A DNA stretch of 64,000 bases, from contig SCPD01000015.1 in assembly GCA_005502925.1 (NCBI GenBank), forward strand, positions 62,001-126,000, in the 5' to 3' direction. The notes beneath the pieces were generated by a model, which was not told where the DNA came from, made no database searches, and worked only from the letters and a program-made list of their open reading frames with translations. Below, piece by piece: positions 33,633-43,094 of the stretch. The position numbers were made by a program, and so were the translations under genes. This DNA comes from Rhizobiales bacterium Y(2018) (lineage in GTDB: Bacteria; Pseudomonadota; Alphaproteobacteria; Rhizobiales; Aestuariivirgaceae). Numbering within the stretch: the stretch's first letter is position 1; every line of letters starts with the position of its first letter.

Positions 33633-34516
33633 GTGGATTGCCTCCTCACGCGGCCACGCAGCACGAGCGCCAGTATCGCGGCCAAGCCCACCATGATCGC
33701 CAGCATGAACACCGAAAGCGCGGCGGCCACCGTGTAGTTCAGAACCTGCAAGAGGCTCTTGACCGACGAGGCCAGCACCACCACCTGGCCGCCGCCCAGA
33801 AGCTCGGGCACCACCGGATCGCCGATCATCGGAATGAAGGTGAAGATGAAGCCGGCGCCAAGGCCGGGCAGCGCCAGCGGCAGGATCACATGCCGGAAGG
33901 TGAAAGCCGGCGATGCGCCGAGATCCTTGCTGGCGGCGAGGAGCTCGTCGCCGATAAGCGTGACGGCCAGATAAAGCGGAAAGACCATGGGCGGGAAATA
34001 GGGACCGATCAGCCCGACGATGACGGCGAATTCCGAGAACAGCAGCCAGTCGAGCGGCTGGTCGATGAGGCCGAGGCTCATCAGGGCGCTGTTGATCGGA
34101 CCGTTGAGGCCGAGCACCGCGCGCCACACGATGGTGCGCGCCGAGAGGCTCAGGAAAAACGGGATGGTGAGCGCCGCGAGCGTGATGACCTTGACCGGCA
34201 CCGAGCGCGTGCCCTTGGCGAGCCACACCGCGAAGGGCACCGCCAGTGCGAGCTCGATCAAGGTGACGATAGCGGCGATACGCAAAGTCCGGACCGTCAC
34301 TTCCCAGCGCCCCGAGGACAGCAAGTCGCGATAGGCCTGCAAGGTCGGTTCCCATACGAGCTGGAAATTCTCGAGCTTCAGGAACGACCACAGCACCAGC
34401 CCGAGAAGCGGCAGGATGACGATGAGCGTCCAGGCGCCGAGAACGGCCGAGACGCCGAGCGGGCCGACCCCGCTCGGACTGATGAAACGCGTGAAGGGGA
34501 CGGAGGCCGTGGCCAT
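33629..34516 (-). CDS. ABC transporter permease, PotB type (island A)
   Basis: A 295-residue permease with six predicted membrane helices (GVSAVLGAWTLIVILPLLGL; VKVITLAALTIPFFLSLSAR; LSVFMLAIMVGLAAILALVL) and an EAA motif, AASKDLGASPAFTFRHVILP. Its first and last genes in the unit match the PotB/PotC pair that forms the channel of polyamine-type importers. The start is ATG 34514-34516, 7 bp after the binding-protein stop. It is coupled to the next permease by a 4-bp overlap. Confidence 0.9.
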   Translation of the reverse strand: MATASVPFTRFISPSGVGPLGVSAVLGAWTLIVILPLLGLVLWSFLKLENFQLVWEPTLQAYRDLLSSGRWEVTVRTLRIAAIVTLIELALAVPFAVWLAKGTRSVPVKVITLAALTIPFFLSLSARTIVWRAVLGLNGPINSALMSLGLIDQPLDWLLFSEFAVIVGLIGPYFPPMVFPLYLAVTLIGDELLAASKDLGASPAFTFRHVILPLALPGLGAGFIFTFIPMIGDPVVPELLGGGQVVVLASSVKSLLQVLNYTVAAALSVFMLAIMVGLAAILALVLRGRVRRQST

Positions 34517-34523
34517 GAAGGGA

Positions 34524-35675
34524 TCAGGCCTGCTTGAAGCGCTGCCACTCGGATTCGATCGCCTCGACATGCTGGGGCGCCGAATTCTGCCAGTAATGCG
34601 GCAGCGTCATCTTCTGCTCAACCTTTTCGATATTGAGCTTGATGGCGCCGAGATCGGCCTCGCTCAGGCCCTTGGCCTTGGCGAAAGCGAGGGCGGCTTG
34701 CGGATTGGCGGTTGCATAACCCTGTTGGATCGCCATCTGCGCGCCATAGTGGCCATCGAGGAACCACTCGAGCGCCTTATAGGCGCGGGCCAGCCGCTCG
34801 TCCTTCGCCTGTGAGGGCAGATAAGCGCCGATCATCCATTTGGAGTAGCCTTCCTTCATCGACGCATAGCGGACATTCTTGCCGTCGCGCTGCAATTGCT
34901 TGATCACCGGCTCCCAGCATTCGGCGATCAGCACCTCCCGATTGCCGAGAAGATCGACCGACTCCTCATAGGAGTGCCACAAAGCGCGGAATTGTCCGGC
35001 CTTCTTGCGCTCGATCAGGAAGTCGGCGGTCATTTTCGCCTCTTCCGGCGTCATGTTGGAGGGATCGGTGATCGCCTTGCCTTTGCTGATCAGATAAAGC
35101 GCGGCATTGGGCAAGGTGGTCAGCCAGGTATCCTCCAGCGCGATCTTGCCGAGCATCTTCTCGTTCTCGAACACCATGCCCCAGGAGAACGGCTCGGCTT
35201 CGCTGATCGCATCGACATGATAGCCGAAGGAGTCGGCATTGAAGACGATCGGCACGCCATATTGGGTGCCGTCGGCGCCTTGCAGCAGCGCGCTCGACTT
35301 CACCGACTCCGCGACCGCGCCCCACAGCTTCATCGCCGCCGGGTCGATCTTCTGGAAATGGCCGCTGGCGCCGAGGCGATCCTCGATGCCGCCGTCGAAG
35401 ATGAAGATGTCGTAGCTGTCGCCCGCCTCATTGGCGACGACTTCCTGGACATAGAGGCCGGGATCGCTGTTGACGCCGACGAAATCCATCTTGAGGCCGG
35501 TATCGGCCTCGAAGGCGCTCCAGTCCTGCAAAGCGACGGTGGAAACACCCATGATCTTGACCGTGCCTTCATCGGCGCGCGCCGGTCGCGAGATCAGATA
35601 AGGCGTCGCCAGCACCGCTGCTCCCGCCTTGAGAACACTGCGGCGCGAGAAATTCGAAACCTTCATGGACTTCAT
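34524..35675 (-). CDS. ABC transporter substrate-binding protein, PotD/family-1 type (island A)
   Basis: A 383-residue periplasmic binding protein. The N-terminus, MKSMKVSNFSRRSVLKAGAA, is a twin-arginine signal with cleavage near ARA. The mature domain reads EGTVKIMGVSTVALQDWSAF and continues with SYDIFIFDGGIEDRLGASGH and GVPIVFNADSFGYHVDAI, which fits the polyamine-type (PotD-like) group. The start is ATG 35673-35675, with GGAGGAG 8 bp upstream. The ligand is unknown. The enzymes encoded with it point to an amine or amide (inference). Confidence 0.88.
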   Translation of the reverse strand: MKSMKVSNFSRRSVLKAGAAVLATPYLISRPARADEGTVKIMGVSTVALQDWSAFEADTGLKMDFVGVNSDPGLYVQEVVANEAGDSYDIFIFDGGIEDRLGASGHFQKIDPAAMKLWGAVAESVKSSALLQGADGTQYGVPIVFNADSFGYHVDAISEAEPFSWGMVFENEKMLGKIALEDTWLTTLPNAALYLISKGKAITDPSNMTPEEAKMTADFLIERKKAGQFRALWHSYEESVDLLGNREVLIAECWEPVIKQLQRDGKNVRYASMKEGYSKWMIGAYLPSQAKDERLARAYKALEWFLDGHYGAQMAIQQGYATANPQAALAFAKAKGLSEADLGAIKLNIEKVEQKMTLPHYWQNSAPQHVEAIESEWQRFKQA

Positions 35676-35716
35676 CTGGACATCTCCTCCTGTTTTCTGA
35701 TTGAGCCCGATCGCCT

Positions 35717-36829
35717 TCAGTCGATCGGGATGACCACCGTGTTGGTCGGGCGCCATTCGATCTTGAATTGATCGGAAAGGACGACATGGTCGTCCCACAG
35801 CCTGAGCCGCACGTCGCCCAAGGCCGAGGCCGCCACGACATCGAGATATTTGCCTTTGTAGACACGGCTTTTGAGCGTCGCCTCGAAGCGATTGGCATCG
35901 CCGCCGAGTGCGCCCTTGTCGCGCACGAGCTTGACCTTTTCCGAACGGAAGGCGACGGCGACCGGATCGCCGATCCGCGGCTGCGCCTTGCCCGTCCACA
36001 GGCCGCGCAGAAGCGCGCCATTGACGGTGACCGAGATCATGCCACCATCGATGCCCGTAATCTTGGCCGTGAAGATGTTCTCCATGCCCATGAACTCGGC
36101 GGCGAAGCGGTTATTCGGCCGGTCGAACAGATCTTCCGGCCTGCCCTCCTGGACGATCTCACCGTTGCTCATGAGGAGGATGCGGTGGCTCATGGTGAGC
36201 GCCTCCTCCTGGCTATGGGTGACATAGACGAAGGTCATGCCGAGCGTCCGGTGAAGCGACAGGAGCTCGATCTGCATTTCGAGCCGGAGCTTCTCGTCGA
36301 GCGCGCCGAGCGGTTCGTCGAGCAGCAGGATGGCGGGCTTGAGGACGAGGCTGCGGGCCAGCGCCACACGTTGCCGCTGGCCGCCGCTCAACGCGTGGAT
36401 GGGACGGCCATACATGTCGTCGAGCTTGACGAGCCGCAGCATCTCCTCCGCCTGGCGCCGCCGCTCGGGCACCGGAACCTTGCGGACATGCAGGCCATAT
36501 TCGACATTCTGGCCGACGCTCAGATGCGGAAACAGGCCGTAATGCTGGAACACCGTCGACACATTGCGGTGATTGGCCGGCACTTGCGCCATCGGGCGGC
36601 CCTCGAGCGTGAAGATGCCCACCGATGTCGGCATTTCGAGCCCGGCGATCATGCGCAGAAGCGTCGACTTGCCGGAGCCGCTCGAGCCGAGCAGCGTCAG
36701 GAATTCACCCCGCCCGACCGTGAGCGACACGTCCTTGAGGGCGGTCACGTTGCCATAGCGGTGATGCAGGTGCTCGATCGCAAGGATATCCTCGGAAGCC
36801 GGCGCCGGCTTTTCGGAAGTCTCCGTCAT
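35717..36829 (-). CDS. ABC transporter ATP-binding protein, PotA type (island A)
   Basis: A 370-residue ATPase: Walker A LLGSSGSGKSTLLR, Q-loop VFQHYGLFPHL, signature [14 protein letters not shown], Walker B AILLLDEPLGALDE, switch His in VYVTHSQEEAL. A C-terminal TOBE domain (about 270-370) is typical of PotA/MalK-class importers. It is the first gene of the seven-gene operon and is divergent from the RpiR regulator. The palindrome at 36948-36965 lies 119 bp upstream. The start is ATG 36827-36829; an earlier ATG with no similarity exists. Confidence 0.92.
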   Translation of the reverse strand: MTETSEKPAPASEDILAIEHLHHRYGNVTALKDVSLTVGRGEFLTLLGSSGSGKSTLLRMIAGLEMPTSVGIFTLEGRPMAQVPANHRNVSTVFQHYGLFPHLSVGQNVEYGLHVRKVPVPERRRQAEEMLRLVKLDDMYGRPIHALSGGQRQRVALARSLVLKPAILLLDEPLGALDEKLRLEMQIELLSLHRTLGMTFVYVTHSQEEALTMSHRILLMSNGEIVQEGRPEDLFDRPNNRFAAEFMGMENIFTAKITGIDGGMISVTVNGALLRGLWTGKAQPRIGDPVAVAFRSEKVKLVRDKGALGGDANRFEATLKSRVYKGKYLDVVAASALGDVRLRLWDDHVVLSDQFKIEWRPTNTVVIPID

Positions 36830-36947
36830 GCTGTGATTTCCAAGGGAAATGCTCGCTCTTTTCATCTGGCGTCCAGGTCCTGGGCCCCTCATCTGCCGGG
36901 GAGTCAAAAACAAATACATGTTTCATTTTCTGTCTGCAATATGTAAA

Positions 36948-36965
36948 ATGGATTAAATAGTCCAT
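36948..36965. promoter_or_regulatory. Palindromic operator, copy 1 (RpiR regulon)
   Basis: ATGGATTAAATAGTCCAT: perfect ATGGA/TCCAT arms with 8-bp A/T-rich spacer, in the divergent region between the importer operon and the RpiR gene. An almost identical site is at 41597-41614. A perfect -10 hexamer TATAAT lies at 37002-37007, 29 bp before the RpiR start. Confidence 0.7.
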
Positions 36966-37036
36966 AACGGGAAATTGGACCAAAGAGCCGCGCGTCGCGG
37001 CTATAATTTGCAGCGATTCATGCCAAAGGAGTACGT

Positions 37037-37897
37037 GTGAGCCCCCCAACAGCCCAGACCATCGCGGCGCGGATCCTGCAGCATCAGGAAAGCTTCACGC
37101 GTAAGGAACGCACCATTGCCCGCGTGCTGACCACCGGCTATCCGACCGCGGGTCTCGAGACCGTCGCCGAGCTCGGCCGGCGCGCCGAGGCGAGCGGCGC
37201 TACCATTCTGCGCTTCATCGGCAAGCTCGGCTTCGCCAGCTATCCCGAATTCCAGGAAGCCTTGCGCGACGAGCTCACCGCCACGCTGGAATCGCCCCTC
37301 GCCCGCTACCAGACGCCTGATGCGCGCGTTCAGGAAGGCGATACCCTCGCCCAATATGCCAATTGGGCCGGCCTGCTCCTGCGCCAGGCTTCCGGGATGA
37401 TCCCGGTCGCCGAATTCGATGCGGTGGTCGAGCTGCTCGAGAACGAGAAAGCCGCCGTCCATCTGATCGGCGGCCGCTTCAGCCGCCCCATCGCCGAGAT
37501 CTTCGCCTATGGGCTGATGGGCGTGCGCCCGCATGTGCATCTGGTGAGCAGCGAGACGCGCCGGATGGTCAATGACGCGCTCGAGATCCACAAGAAGGAT
37601 GTCGTGGTGGTCTTCGACTTCCGCCGCTATCAGGACAATGTCATCGAATTCGCCACGATCGCCCATGAGGCTGAAGCGACATTGATCGTCTTCACCGACA
37701 AATGGCAGTCGCCGGCGGCCAAGCTCGCCGATCATGTCTTCGCTCTGCCGGTCGCCGGCCCTTCGGTCTATGATTCCGCACTGGCGACCATCATGTGCAT
37801 CGAGGCGCTGATCTCGCGGCTTGCCGAAGGCCTCGGCAACCGCGCCGAACGCCGCGTGGCGCGCATCGAGGAACTGCACGGGCGGCTCGCCGAATGA
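37037..37897 (+). CDS. RpiR/MurR-family transcriptional regulator
   Basis: A 286-residue regulator with an N-terminal RpiR helix-turn-helix ([60 protein letters not shown], about 10-85) and a C-terminal SIS sugar/phosphosugar-like domain ([37 protein letters not shown]). Effectors in this family are often phosphosugars but also other metabolites. The start is GTG 37037, with AAAGGAG 5 bp upstream. It overlaps the glutaminase start (ATGA). Duplicate palindromes at 36948 and 41597 flank the island, making this protein the obvious candidate regulator of both operons. Confidence 0.92.
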   Translation: MSPPTAQTIAARILQHQESFTRKERTIARVLTTGYPTAGLETVAELGRRAEASGATILRFIGKLGFASYPEFQEALRDELTATLESPLARYQTPDARVQEGDTLAQYANWAGLLLRQASGMIPVAEFDAVVELLENEKAAVHLIGGRFSRPIAEIFAYGLMGVRPHVHLVSSETRRMVNDALEIHKKDVVVVFDFRRYQDNVIEFATIAHEAEATLIVFTDKWQSPAAKLADHVFALPVAGPSVYDSALATIMCIEALISRLAEGLGNRAERRVARIEELHGRLAE

Positions 37898-38823
37898 CGG
37901 CGGCGCGACTCGAAGCCGTCCTGCAGAAGATCGCCGCCAACATCGCCGCCCGAAGCGATCGCGGCCAGCCTGCCGACTACATTCCGCAGCTCGCCGCCGC
38001 CGATCTCTCCCGCTTCGGCATCGCGGTCGCCACCGCGGATGGCGACCTTGTCGCTTGCGGAGCTGGTGACGCCCCCTTCTCGATCCAGAGCATCTCCAAG
38101 GTCTTCACCTTGACACTGGCCCTGGGCCAGATCGGCGACGCGCTGTGGCAGCGCGTCGGCCGCGAGCCCTCCGGCAATCCCTTCAACTCCATCGTCCAAC
38201 TCGAATATGAGAAAGGACGGCCGCGCAACCCCTTCATCAATGCCGGCGCCATCGCCGTCACCGATGCGATCGTCGCCGGCCATCAGCCCAAGGAAGCCTT
38301 GGGTGCCATTTTGCAGTTCATCCGCTTCGTCGCCGATGATGATGCGATCGCCATCGACCATGCCGTGGCCGCATCCGAGAAGGAGACCGGCTTCCGCAAT
38401 GTGGCGCTCGCCAATTACATGCGGGCTTTCGGCAATCTCGATAACCCGGTCGACTTCACCTTGGGTGTCTATTTCCATCACTGCGCCATTGCGATGAACT
38501 GCCGGCAGCTCGCCAAAGCCGGCCGCTATCTGGCGTTCGGCGGCAGACTCTCGCCCGAAGGTCCACAAGTCATCTCGCCGGAACGGGCGCGCCGCATCAA
38601 TGCGCTGATGCTCACCTGCGGCCATTATGACGGCTCGGGTGAATTCGCCTTCCGCGTCGGCCTGCCGGGCAAGAGCGGGGTCGGCGGCGGCATATTGGCG
38701 ATCGTACCGGGCAAGGCCGCGATCGCGGCCTGGTCGCCGGGCCTCGACCACAATGGCAATTCCTGGCTCGCCACCGCCGCTCTCGAAGAGCTGAGCCGCG
38801 AAATGGGCTGGTCGGTTTTCTAA
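37894..38823 (+). CDS. glsA: Glutaminase (serine-dependent, GlsA type)
   Basis: A 309-residue beta-lactamase-fold glutaminase. The catalytic S-x-x-K is S66-I-S-K69 in [15 protein letters not shown]. Other family motifs are [32 protein letters not shown], and late [20 protein letters not shown] and [11 protein letters not shown]. It hydrolyses L-glutamine to glutamate and ammonia. It is coupled to the RpiR gene by ATGA overlap, so it belongs to this island; a role in recycling the glutamate moiety used by the GS-like ligase is plausible. It is convergent with the cysteine hydrolase, stops overlapping by 4 bp. Confidence 0.95.
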   Translation: MTAARLEAVLQKIAANIAARSDRGQPADYIPQLAAADLSRFGIAVATADGDLVACGAGDAPFSIQSISKVFTLTLALGQIGDALWQRVGREPSGNPFNSIVQLEYEKGRPRNPFINAGAIAVTDAIVAGHQPKEALGAILQFIRFVADDDAIAIDHAVAASEKETGFRNVALANYMRAFGNLDNPVDFTLGVYFHHCAIAMNCRQLAKAGRYLAFGGRLSPEGPQVISPERARRINALMLTCGHYDGSGEFAFRVGLPGKSGVGGGILAIVPGKAAIAAWSPGLDHNGNSWLATAALEELSREMGWSVF

Positions 38824-39428
38824 CCCGCGGCGAGCTCCGCCACGACCTGCTCGGTCGTGCGGATGCGGCAATAGCCTTTGAAGGCCGAGAGCGCGGTTTC
38901 ATGCCGCCCAGCGCTTTCCGTCGCACACGCATCGGCGATGCAGGTCATGTAGAAGCCGCGATCGGCGCCATCGCGGATCGTATGGTCAACGCATTGATCA
39001 GTGAGGAAACCGGTCACCAGCACCGTGTCGATACCGATATTGCGCAGGACATAATCGAAAACGGTCGAATTGAAGAGGCTCGACGAGGTCTTCGGCAATA
39101 CGATCTCATTCGGCAAGGGCGCCACGTCGATCGGGATCTGCGCCTCCCATGAGCCTTTGGGAAAATTGAAGCCGCTGAGCTTGTAATCGAGGCTTCTGTC
39201 GCGCCCATCCAGGGTGAGGCTTTCGATCACCGTGAAGATCACGTCCGCCTGCGCGCGCCGGCACGCCGCGAGAAGCCGCATGATATTGGGGATCGTCTCG
39301 CGCGTCGCCCGCTCATGGAAATAAGGACGCTTGGCGGGCTCCTTGTCGCTATAGGTGCCGTTCTGGACGTCGATCACCAGGAGCGCCGTCGATTTCGGTG
39401 CGATGGGATTGAGCCGTGTGAGAGTCAT
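38820..39428 (-). CDS. Isochorismatase-family cysteine hydrolase (island A)
   Basis: A 202-residue cysteine hydrolase with catalytic Asp in [16 protein letters not shown], Lys in [20 protein letters not shown] and nucleophile Cys in [20 protein letters not shown]. It is close in pattern to the ureidoacrylate/N-carbamoylsarcosine amidase subgroup. Start ATG 39426-39428 is used because similarity begins there. It is third and last gene of the minus-strand operon GS-like ligase, formylglutamate-amidohydrolase-like protein, this hydrolase; spacing is 4 bp. It probably cleaves an amide or carbamoyl group of an intermediate. Confidence 0.87.
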   Translation of the reverse strand: MTLTRLNPIAPKSTALLVIDVQNGTYSDKEPAKRPYFHERATRETIPNIMRLLAACRRAQADVIFTVIESLTLDGRDRSLDYKLSGFNFPKGSWEAQIPIDVAPLPNEIVLPKTSSSLFNSTVFDYVLRNIGIDTVLVTGFLTDQCVDHTIRDGADRGFYMTCIADACATESAGRHETALSAFKGYCRIRTTEQVVAELAAG

Positions 39429-39432
39429 GAGA

Positions 39433-40218
39433 TCACCCGCTCCGCGCCAACGCCGCTTCGACATCCCCGAAAGCGGCTTCGAACATGAAAGCGAGCTTGC
39501 GCTGGCCGGCACAGGTGGCGATCAGGTCCTGGCAGATCTCGATCTCGATATAGGGAATGCCGCCTTCGACGGCGTGCGCCGGGATCGTATGATCGCCGGC
39601 GAAGTCGATCTCATAGGGCACGTTATACCCGACGCGAAACTCATCGAAAGCCCTCAGGCGATGGATCAGCCGGCTGGCGATCTCGGTCTCTTCGCCATGG
39701 ATCACGCCGATATCGCAATCCCGCGTCCGGCCACCATAGACACGGGTGAAGCTGTGCATCGCGCACAGGATCGGCGGCATTCCCAACAGGCTTGTCCGCT
39801 CAGCGATCAGCTGCGCCAGCGCCGTTTGATAGGGCGAGAAGATCTCAGCGACGCGCTGCCGATGCTCCTCCTCGGAAATATCCGCATTGCCGGGAACGAT
39901 GCGGCCGTCGCTGACCTTGGGCATCGATGTAACAGTGCCCGGCCTGCGGTTGCAATCGATCACCAGGCGCGAATAGGCCTGGCCGATCAGGGGCGCATCG
40001 AGTCGGTGCGCCAGCCAATGGCTGGTGCTGAATATGCCGATATCGATGGCGATATGATCCTCACGGTCGGCTTCGCCGAGCCCCAGCGTGCCGAGCCTGG
40101 CGGGAATGGCATTGCCGGCATGGTCGCAGGCGAGGAGAAAGGGCGAGCGGCCGCCCTCGCGGCCCAACATCACCGGATCGGGATCGCCGCCGCCCAGAAG
40201 CTCAGTAGACTTCAGCAT
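39433..40218 (-). CDS. N-formylglutamate amidohydrolase-like protein
   Basis: A 261-residue member of the HutG-type N-formylglutamate amidohydrolase family: FLLACDHAGNAIPARLGTLG, HIAIDIGIFSTSHWLAHRL, SRLVIDCNRRPG, and the metal-site His/Glu segment AMHSFTRVYGG. The family hydrolyses N-formyl-L-glutamate, but genuine HutG is encoded with hut genes. None are here. Next to a gamma-glutamyl ligase-like gene it may hydrolyse an N-acyl or gamma-glutamyl amide instead (inference). Its start overlaps the end of the ligase gene by 17 bp. Confidence 0.88.
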   Translation of the reverse strand: MLKSTELLGGGDPDPVMLGREGGRSPFLLACDHAGNAIPARLGTLGLGEADREDHIAIDIGIFSTSHWLAHRLDAPLIGQAYSRLVIDCNRRPGTVTSMPKVSDGRIVPGNADISEEEHRQRVAEIFSPYQTALAQLIAERTSLLGMPPILCAMHSFTRVYGGRTRDCDIGVIHGEETEIASRLIHRLRAFDEFRVGYNVPYEIDFAGDHTIPAHAVEGGIPYIEIEICQDLIATCAGQRKLAFMFEAAFGDVEAALARSG

Positions 40219-41515
40219 AACGCTTGATCAGCTCGGCGAGGTCGAGGTCCTTCACGAGCTTGAGCTCGCTGCGCTTATGCGTGAGATAGGCTTCGAGAAG
40301 CTCATCGCCCATCCAGATCCTGAAACGCCCGTCGGCTTCGAGCTCATCCAGCGCCTGGGCGAGCGAGGAAGGCAGACGGCGCAGGCCGCGCTTCTTCTTT
40401 TCCGCATCTGACAGAAGTCCTGGATCGCCCTGTGTCGTCTCCGGCAACGGCCGCCGGTCGCGAATGCCCTGCAGGCCGGCCCAGACTAAGGCGCCGAGCG
40501 TCAGATAGGGATTGGCCGCAGCATCGGCGGCGCGATATTCGAGATTGAAGCACTTATAGGGATCGGTGCCGGGCAGCTTCGACAGCGGGCTGATGCGGAT
40601 GCCCGCCTCGCGGTCCTTGTCGGCGAGATTATTGTAGCTGGCGCTCCAGCGATTGGGCTTGAGCCTTTCATAGGAGGCGGCCGACGGTGCGGTGAGCGCC
40701 ACCATCGCCGGCATCATTGCCAGAATGCCGGCGGCGAAATGCGCCGCCGTTTCGCCGACTTGACAGGGCCTGCCGGGATCGAAGGTCAGAGGCTTGCCGG
40801 CGGCATCCTCGAGACTGAAATGCACATGCACGCCATTGCCGACCGCGCCTTCGCCCATCACCGGCGAGAACGTCGCCTTGTGACCGAGGGCGCGCGCCAC
40901 GCTACGCGTGATCTCGCGCAACCGCACCGCGTCGTCGGCGGATTTGAGTCCGACCTGCGGCTTGCAGGTGACCTCGAATTGCTGCGGCCCATATTCGGGC
41001 ATGAACATTTCCGGTCCGACGCCGTTTTCATCGAGCGCCTGCATCAACAGCTGGCCAAAGGCGCCTTGCAGGCGCATCGAATCGAGCGAATAGGCGTCGC
41101 CCAGGCGCGGCTGTGACCCCGAATAGTGGAATTCATGCTCGAAGGCCGATTTCACCCTGAGCCCGGTCTCTGCTTCGAGTGTCTTCAGCCCCTTGTTGAG
41201 CCAGTTTCTCGGGCAGCAGGCCCAGGGCATACCGTCGAGCTCGAGGAGGTCGGACAGAAGGAAACGCTCGCGCGGCCGCTCATTGCCGTGATCGACAGTC
41301 GTTTCGGTTTCGGCGACCGGCATCATGAGAAGCTCGCCACGCGGCCCCCACGGGCTGTCGACGATCTGGCCGAAAGCGGTGATCATCAGATTAGTGGGCG
41401 CAAGGCCGACGCCGCTGCGCAGCCTGCTTTCGAGATCGACGCTGCGAAAACCCTTGCCCTTCACCTGCCCCGCATAATCGCAGATGCAGGCCATCACGAT
41501 ATCGTCCGGTTTCAT
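40202..41515 (-). CDS. Glutamine synthetase-like ligase (gamma-glutamyl amine ligase type)
   Basis: A 437-residue glutamine-synthetase fold protein: Glu metal ligands in SAFEHEFHY and MPEYGPQQFEVTC, the ATP/His region GEGAVGNGVHVHFSLEDAAG, the glutamate-binding NRWSASYNNLADKD, and R/E motif FNLEYRAADAAANPYLTLGA. It lacks the adenylylation tyrosine region of GlnA. Length and motifs fit the PuuA/GMAS-type group, which joins glutamate to amines such as putrescine or methylamine. It is first gene of a three-gene operon; an RpiR-type palindrome lies 82-99 bp upstream. It would gamma-glutamylate the imported amine (inference). Confidence 0.88.
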   Translation of the reverse strand: MKPDDIVMACICDYAGQVKGKGFRSVDLESRLRSGVGLAPTNLMITAFGQIVDSPWGPRGELLMMPVAETETTVDHGNERPRERFLLSDLLELDGMPWACCPRNWLNKGLKTLEAETGLRVKSAFEHEFHYSGSQPRLGDAYSLDSMRLQGAFGQLLMQALDENGVGPEMFMPEYGPQQFEVTCKPQVGLKSADDAVRLREITRSVARALGHKATFSPVMGEGAVGNGVHVHFSLEDAAGKPLTFDPGRPCQVGETAAHFAAGILAMMPAMVALTAPSAASYERLKPNRWSASYNNLADKDREAGIRISPLSKLPGTDPYKCFNLEYRAADAAANPYLTLGALVWAGLQGIRDRRPLPETTQGDPGLLSDAEKKKRGLRRLPSSLAQALDELEADGRFRIWMGDELLEAYLTHKRSELKLVKDLDLAELIKRYAEVY

Positions 41516-41596
41516 GACTGCCTTCTTCCCACAACCGATGGGCAGCGTCTATCAGAAATGGAACGATAAGTTCAAGATGCAAAATATACGAAACTT

Positions 41597-41614
41597 ATGG
41601 AATAGATAGTCCAT
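41597..41614. promoter_or_regulatory. Palindromic operator, copy 2 (RpiR regulon)
   Basis: ATGGAATAGATAGTCCAT: the same ATGGA-N8-TCCAT palindrome as at 36948-36965, with 16 of 18 positions identical, located between the GS-like operon (minus) and a flavin monooxygenase gene (plus). Confidence 0.7.
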
Positions 41615-41717
41615 CCAAGGAAATCTCATCCGCCGGCGAAAAAAACTAAATTGTCATCGGTCGGGGGCAATACCGATATCCAGTGGTCGCGATCTGCTTC
41701 TACTCCCCGGAGGTCCC

Positions 41718-43046
41718 GTGCCCCAGTCCCACCAGTTGCGTCTCGGCGCCTTCATGCGCCCCGTCAGCATCCATACCAGCGCCTGGCGTTATCCCGGCGC
41801 CTGGCCGGATGCCAATTTCAACTTCGCCCATCTGAAGCGCCTCATCCAGACCTTGGAGCGTGGCAAGTTCGACGCCTTCTTCATGGCCGACCATCTCGCC
41901 GTCATGAACATGCCGATGCCGGCGCTGAAGCGCAGCGCCACCGTCACCTCCTTCGATCCGCTCACCTTGCTGCCGGCGCTGGCGGCCGTGACCGAGCATA
42001 TCGGCCTCATCGCCACCGCGTCGACCACCTATAACGAGCCCTATCATGTCGCCCGCAAATTCGCTTCCCTCGATCATATCAGCAACGGGCGCGCCGGCTG
42101 GAACCTCGTCACCTCCGCCAATCCGCATGAGGCGCTGAATTTCAGCCTCGATGAGCATGTCGAGCATGGCGAGCGCTACAAGCGGGCGCGCGAATTCTTC
42201 GATGTCGTCACCGGCCTGTGGGACAGCTGGGCCGACGACGCCTTCATTCGTGATGTCGAAAGCGGTCGTTATTTCGATCCGGCAAAGTTGCATGTGCTCG
42301 ATCACAAGGGTGAGCATTTCAAGGTGCGCGGGCCCCTCAATATCGCACGCCCCGTCCAGGGCTGGCCGGTGATCGTCCAGGCCGGCGCTTCGGAGGCCGG
42401 CCGGCAGATCGCCGCCGAAACCGCGGAGGCGGTTTTTACCGGCGTCAATAATCTTCCCGACGGGCAGCGTTTCTATGCCGATGTGAAGGGCCGCATGCGT
42501 GCCCTGGGCCGTGATCCCGATCATCTCAAGATCCTGCCCGGCGCCTTCGTCGTAGTCGGCGACACGGTGGCAGAAGCCAAGGCGAAGAAGAAACATCTCG
42601 ACAGCCTGGTCCATCCCGACAGCGGCATCGCCTCGCTCTCCGTCCGCCTCGGCACCGATGTGTCGGGCTTCGATCTCGACGGCCCCTTGCCGGAGATTCC
42701 GGAAAGCAATGCCAGCAAAAGCGGGCGCGAGCGGCTGATCGAGCTGGCGAAGACCGAAAAGATGACGGTGCGCGAGCTCGCCCAATATGTCGGCGGCGCC
42801 TTCGGCAGCCTCGAAATGATCGGCACGCCTGAGACAATTGCCGATCAGATGGAGGAATGGCTGCACACGGAAGGCGCCGACGGCTTCAATGTGATGTTCC
42901 CTTATCTGCCGGAGGGGCTCGATGACTTCGTCGAACGGGTGGTGCCGGAATTGCAGCGGCGCGGCCTGTTCCGGCGTGACTATGAAGGCCGGACTTTGCG
43001 CGAGAATCTGGGTCTGCCGCGACCCGCCAACCGCTTTTTCACCTAA
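41718..43046 (+). CDS. LLM flavin-dependent monooxygenase, NtaA/DszA type
   Basis: A 442-residue bacterial-luciferase-like TIM-barrel enzyme of the NtaA/SnaA/DszA/EmoA group. Landmarks are IHTSAWRYPGAWPDANFNFA, KFDAFFMADHLAVM, ASTTYNEPYHVARKFASLDH, SNGRAGWNLVTSANPHEALN, WDSWADDAFIRDVESGRYFD and VIVQAGASEAGRQIAA. These enzymes use FMNH2 from a separate flavin reductase to break C-N or C-S bonds (nitrilotriacetate, EDTA, dibenzothiophene sulfone). A matching reductase is encoded at 43943-44503. The start is GTG 41718 after CGGAGG. It is followed by an IclR regulator on the same strand. Confidence 0.9.
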   Translation: MPQSHQLRLGAFMRPVSIHTSAWRYPGAWPDANFNFAHLKRLIQTLERGKFDAFFMADHLAVMNMPMPALKRSATVTSFDPLTLLPALAAVTEHIGLIATASTTYNEPYHVARKFASLDHISNGRAGWNLVTSANPHEALNFSLDEHVEHGERYKRAREFFDVVTGLWDSWADDAFIRDVESGRYFDPAKLHVLDHKGEHFKVRGPLNIARPVQGWPVIVQAGASEAGRQIAAETAEAVFTGVNNLPDGQRFYADVKGRMRALGRDPDHLKILPGAFVVVGDTVAEAKAKKKHLDSLVHPDSGIASLSVRLGTDVSGFDLDGPLPEIPESNASKSGRERLIELAKTEKMTVRELAQYVGGAFGSLEMIGTPETIADQMEEWLHTEGADGFNVMFPYLPEGLDDFVERVVPELQRRGLFRRDYEGRTLRENLGLPRPANRFFT

Positions 43047-43094
43047 ATCAATCCTGCTCTGCCGAACCGCCCGTAGCGCCCGTTTCGCGTTTGC

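Noticed and set aside
32811-34391. Long 526-residue reading of the PotC-type permease
   Set aside because: The upstream half is an off-frame translation of the other permease. A GAGGAGG site and family length place the start at 33632.
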